Made by a program: the position numbers and the translations under genes. Shown piece by piece: positions 62,194 through 64,000 of a DNA stretch of 64,000 nucleotides. Numbering within the stretch: position 1 is the first letter of the stretch; each line of letters begins with the position of its first letter. Origin of the DNA: Amyloporia xantha (Eukaryota > Basidiomycota > Agaricomycetes > Polyporales > Adustoporiaceae); NCBI GenBank assembly GCA_036971615.1, contig JAYKKR010000007.1, forward strand, positions 434,001 to 498,000, given 5' to 3'. The notes under the pieces were generated by a model, which was not told the DNA's origin, did not search any database, and saw nothing but the letters and a program-made list of their open reading frames with translations.

Positions 62194-63602
62194 GCATCGC
62201 GTGCGGATCTACGGTTCTTGGCGGACGCTTTGTGTTTCGATGCGAAAGGGACATTCTAGACTCGGATCAGCTGTCGTATTACGCCTGTGTTGTAGCCTGT
62301 CTGCGTATCTAACCTGCTCTTGCTTTCCTCCCTTTTGGCTATAATCCATGCGAGAACAATCTCAAGGATCCACATTACCAGTGTCAAGACCGGTTTTGTG
62401 TGAAGTCTACCGCTTGAAGCTGCGGCGACACGATGGTGAACAGTAGTACTGTACTCCGGGGAGTTGTTGTGTGTCCAAACTCCAGACTAAACTGGAATTA
62501 TAATGTAGGCCGCGAGCACAAACCTGAGAAACCTGATCCCACTGGCGACAACAATCATCTTGCTCCGTGCCCCGGGCCGCTTTGCTTTCTTTCATTAGCA
62601 ACTGTGCATGTCAATGGACTCGTAAAGCTGGGTGGTTTAGGATGAGTGGGTTCGCAAATTATTTATTCATCCATAGCTTCATTCAACATGCGGTAGAGAC
62701 TTGGTAACGATTGCCAGAGGACTCGGGATTAGAAAGGAGCATCCCCGACTCCGACTAGGAGGAGGGGTTTGTCCATGCACGATTGTGCTTTCCCATCACC
62801 AAAGGACTTGTTCCGTGGGACATTAGGCCAGATATAGCATCGGCAACAGCCCGATTGGACGCCACTATCAGAATCACGCGGTTTGTCGTGCGCCTGACAC
62901 GGTATGAACTCGTATGAATCGCGTCTGCTGACATGTATCCACTGGCAAACCGTTGTGACTGGGAAGGCTAAAGCTAGGTGTCTCTGTACTTACTGGACTT
63001 GCTGGATAAGTGTAGTTGTCTCTGTAGTCGACTGAGAATTGAGATACAATCAGTGTCGATTGAGACATCGGTGGGACACTGGACATCTGCGTTCCTCCAA
63101 TTTTGCAGAGAACGTCGTACTAGAGCATGTGATGCAATTGTGGCCTGTGTATTCCTGAACATTAAGGTCATGGAGAGCGTGCTCATGCACTCGCTATTCT
63201 AGCATGAAAACTAGATCCTTACAAATGTAGACAATTGAAGCCGAGTAGCTATCTACCTACTGAAGGCGATCATGACTCAACGAGCCTCTAATGGAATCCG
63301 ATGTCGACTTGAATGTCGCAATATGGCAAATAAACATGTATTAGAACTACACTGCTGGATGTGTACGTCTTTAGTATCCTAGCTCATATGAATATTGAGG
63401 AAGAGAAATTATAAACTACGTGCGAAATGACAGTGGGACCACTCCCGGATAATCGTCGATTTCGAACGTGAACGTTTAGAGGAGTCGGGGATGGGCGCTT
63501 GCCGCCGCTACGATGTAGACATGTATGCATTGATCAGAGCAGCAGGATGCCATATTGGACAGGCGCGTCAATGTCGGAAAGATACACACAACGTCGAACA
63601 CG
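62194..63602. other. Intergenic, no gene seen
   Basis: About 1.4 kb between the copy-2 peptidase and the next plus-strand gene. Only short frames without domains. It presumably includes the peptidase 3' UTR and the promoter of the gene at 63603. Confidence 0.45.
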
Positions 63603-64000
63603 ATGAGCGACTATGAGCTCGTCACCACGCTCAATGCCCTCCTCCATAAATTCGGCCTTAGTCCTATTTCTCTCCAATCTCCTCTAGATCTCACCCCATC
63701 ACTCCTTATCGTCCTCCTCGAGTCTATCCTCGAATCCCGCCTCGACATACCTACAGACCTTCGTCACGCTCGCGACTTCCCCTCCAAAGTCCAGGCCATG
63801 AAGATTTTCATTGGCGTTCTTGAAGGCGACGTTATCCGCGCGGACGTTGGTCTGAGTGATGTGGATCCCAGGAGGCTCGCGGCGGGTGAGTGGGATGAGG
63901 TGGTATTCGTCGGTGAGCTCTTGTGCTGGCTAGGAAAGACGACAGGAATTCTTCCTAGGTCCTCCGACGCTGCTGTTGAGATGGGCCCTGGGCGATTTGC
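63603..64000 (+). CDS. 5' part of a DUF5745-like protein gene (truncated by window end)
   Basis: The ATG at 63603 opens a frame that stays open to the end of the window (132 codons, no stop). The start reads MSDYELVTTLNALLHKFGL, then SPLDLTPSLLIVLLESIL, VQAMKIFIGVLEGDV, VGLSDVDPRRL and EVVFVGELLCWLG. This N-terminal block resembles the calponin-homology-like DUF5745 domain of fungal proteins, some of them linked to spindle-pole or centrosome function. The assignment is from memory of the pattern and the function is not established. No signal peptide, so an intracellular protein is expected. Confidence 0.7.
   Translation, partial: MSDYELVTTLNALLHKFGLSPISLQSPLDLTPSLLIVLLESILESRLDIPTDLRHARDFPSKVQAMKIFIGVLEGDVIRADVGLSDVDPRRLAAGEWDEVVFVGELLCWLGKTTGILPRSSDAAVEMGPGRF

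Noticed and set aside
63387..63416. AATATTGAGGAAGAGAAATTAT resembles a unit of the CACTA minisatellite
   Set aside because: Only about 25 bp of imperfect AT-rich similarity, no flanking homology; probably chance.

Overview
The window looks like nuclear DNA of a filamentous basidiomycete, probably an Agaricomycete. Genes sit on both strands with many short introns (mostly 47-65 nt, GT-AG). Recognisable proteins include eukaryotic housekeeping factors (midasin, a dynactin p62 subunit, a GCFC-domain protein, a Rad60/Esc2-type SUMO-like protein) and secreted hydrolases typical of saprotrophic fungi (GH15 glucoamylase with CBM20, GH89 alpha-N-acetylglucosaminidase, two membrane-anchored A1 aspartic peptidases). 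I found no rRNA, tRNA, CRISPR or bacterial operon structure.

Layout. 952-3289 (-): MFS transporter. 4752-5756 (+): unrecognised secreted protein with a 16-nt microexon. 6225-16017: full-length but broken non-LTR retrotransposon (LINE; zinc-knuckle ORF1, EN-RT-RNaseH ORF2) with a poly(A) tail and a 16-bp target-site duplication. Its ORF2 carries one frameshift and is split by a 1,367-bp hAT-like element with an 8-bp duplication. The LINE landed 121 bp before the start codon of a GCFC/PAXBP1-type gene (16153-19055, +). 19514-20299 (-): unrecognised protein. 20713-22267: foldback element with about 420-bp inverted arms. 22588-24525 (+): dynactin subunit 4. 24974-26077 (+): two-TM protein with a PPxY motif. 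27047-29146 (+): glucoamylase. 29759-31600 (-): Rad60-SLD protein. 31770-32504: 735-bp palindrome. 32637-34984 (-): alpha-N-acetylglucosaminidase. 36186-52270 (+): midasin. 52666-54542 (-) and 60119-62193 (+): divergent paralogous A1 peptidases. Between them lies a 3.8-kb, almost wholly palindromic element with CACTG ends and a 3-bp duplication (56083-59899), one arm of which holds a further 414-bp insertion. 63603-64000 (+): start of a DUF5745-like gene running off the window.

The host genes do not form one pathway. Midasin (60S ribosome maturation), dynactin, GCFC (splicing-related) and Rad60-like (SUMO/genome stability) are independent core functions. Glucoamylase, NAGLU, the A1 peptidases and the MFS transporter fit extracellular polymer breakdown and nutrient uptake. 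What unites the window is transposition. Five non-autonomous or broken elements can be delimited to the base by terminal repeats and/or duplicated target sites, two of them nested, and a sixth inverted repeat (31770-32504) has sharp arm ends but no visible duplication. Three of the structures are large inverted repeats that could fold as hairpins or cruciforms and lie within about 220 bp of a gene end.

Exon coordinates given for the GCFC, dynactin, glucoamylase, Rad60-like, secreted 4752 and A1 (60119) genes were derived by hand. In each of these the summed exon lengths are a multiple of three. Exon boundaries of midasin, the MFS transporter and the first A1 gene are only approximate.
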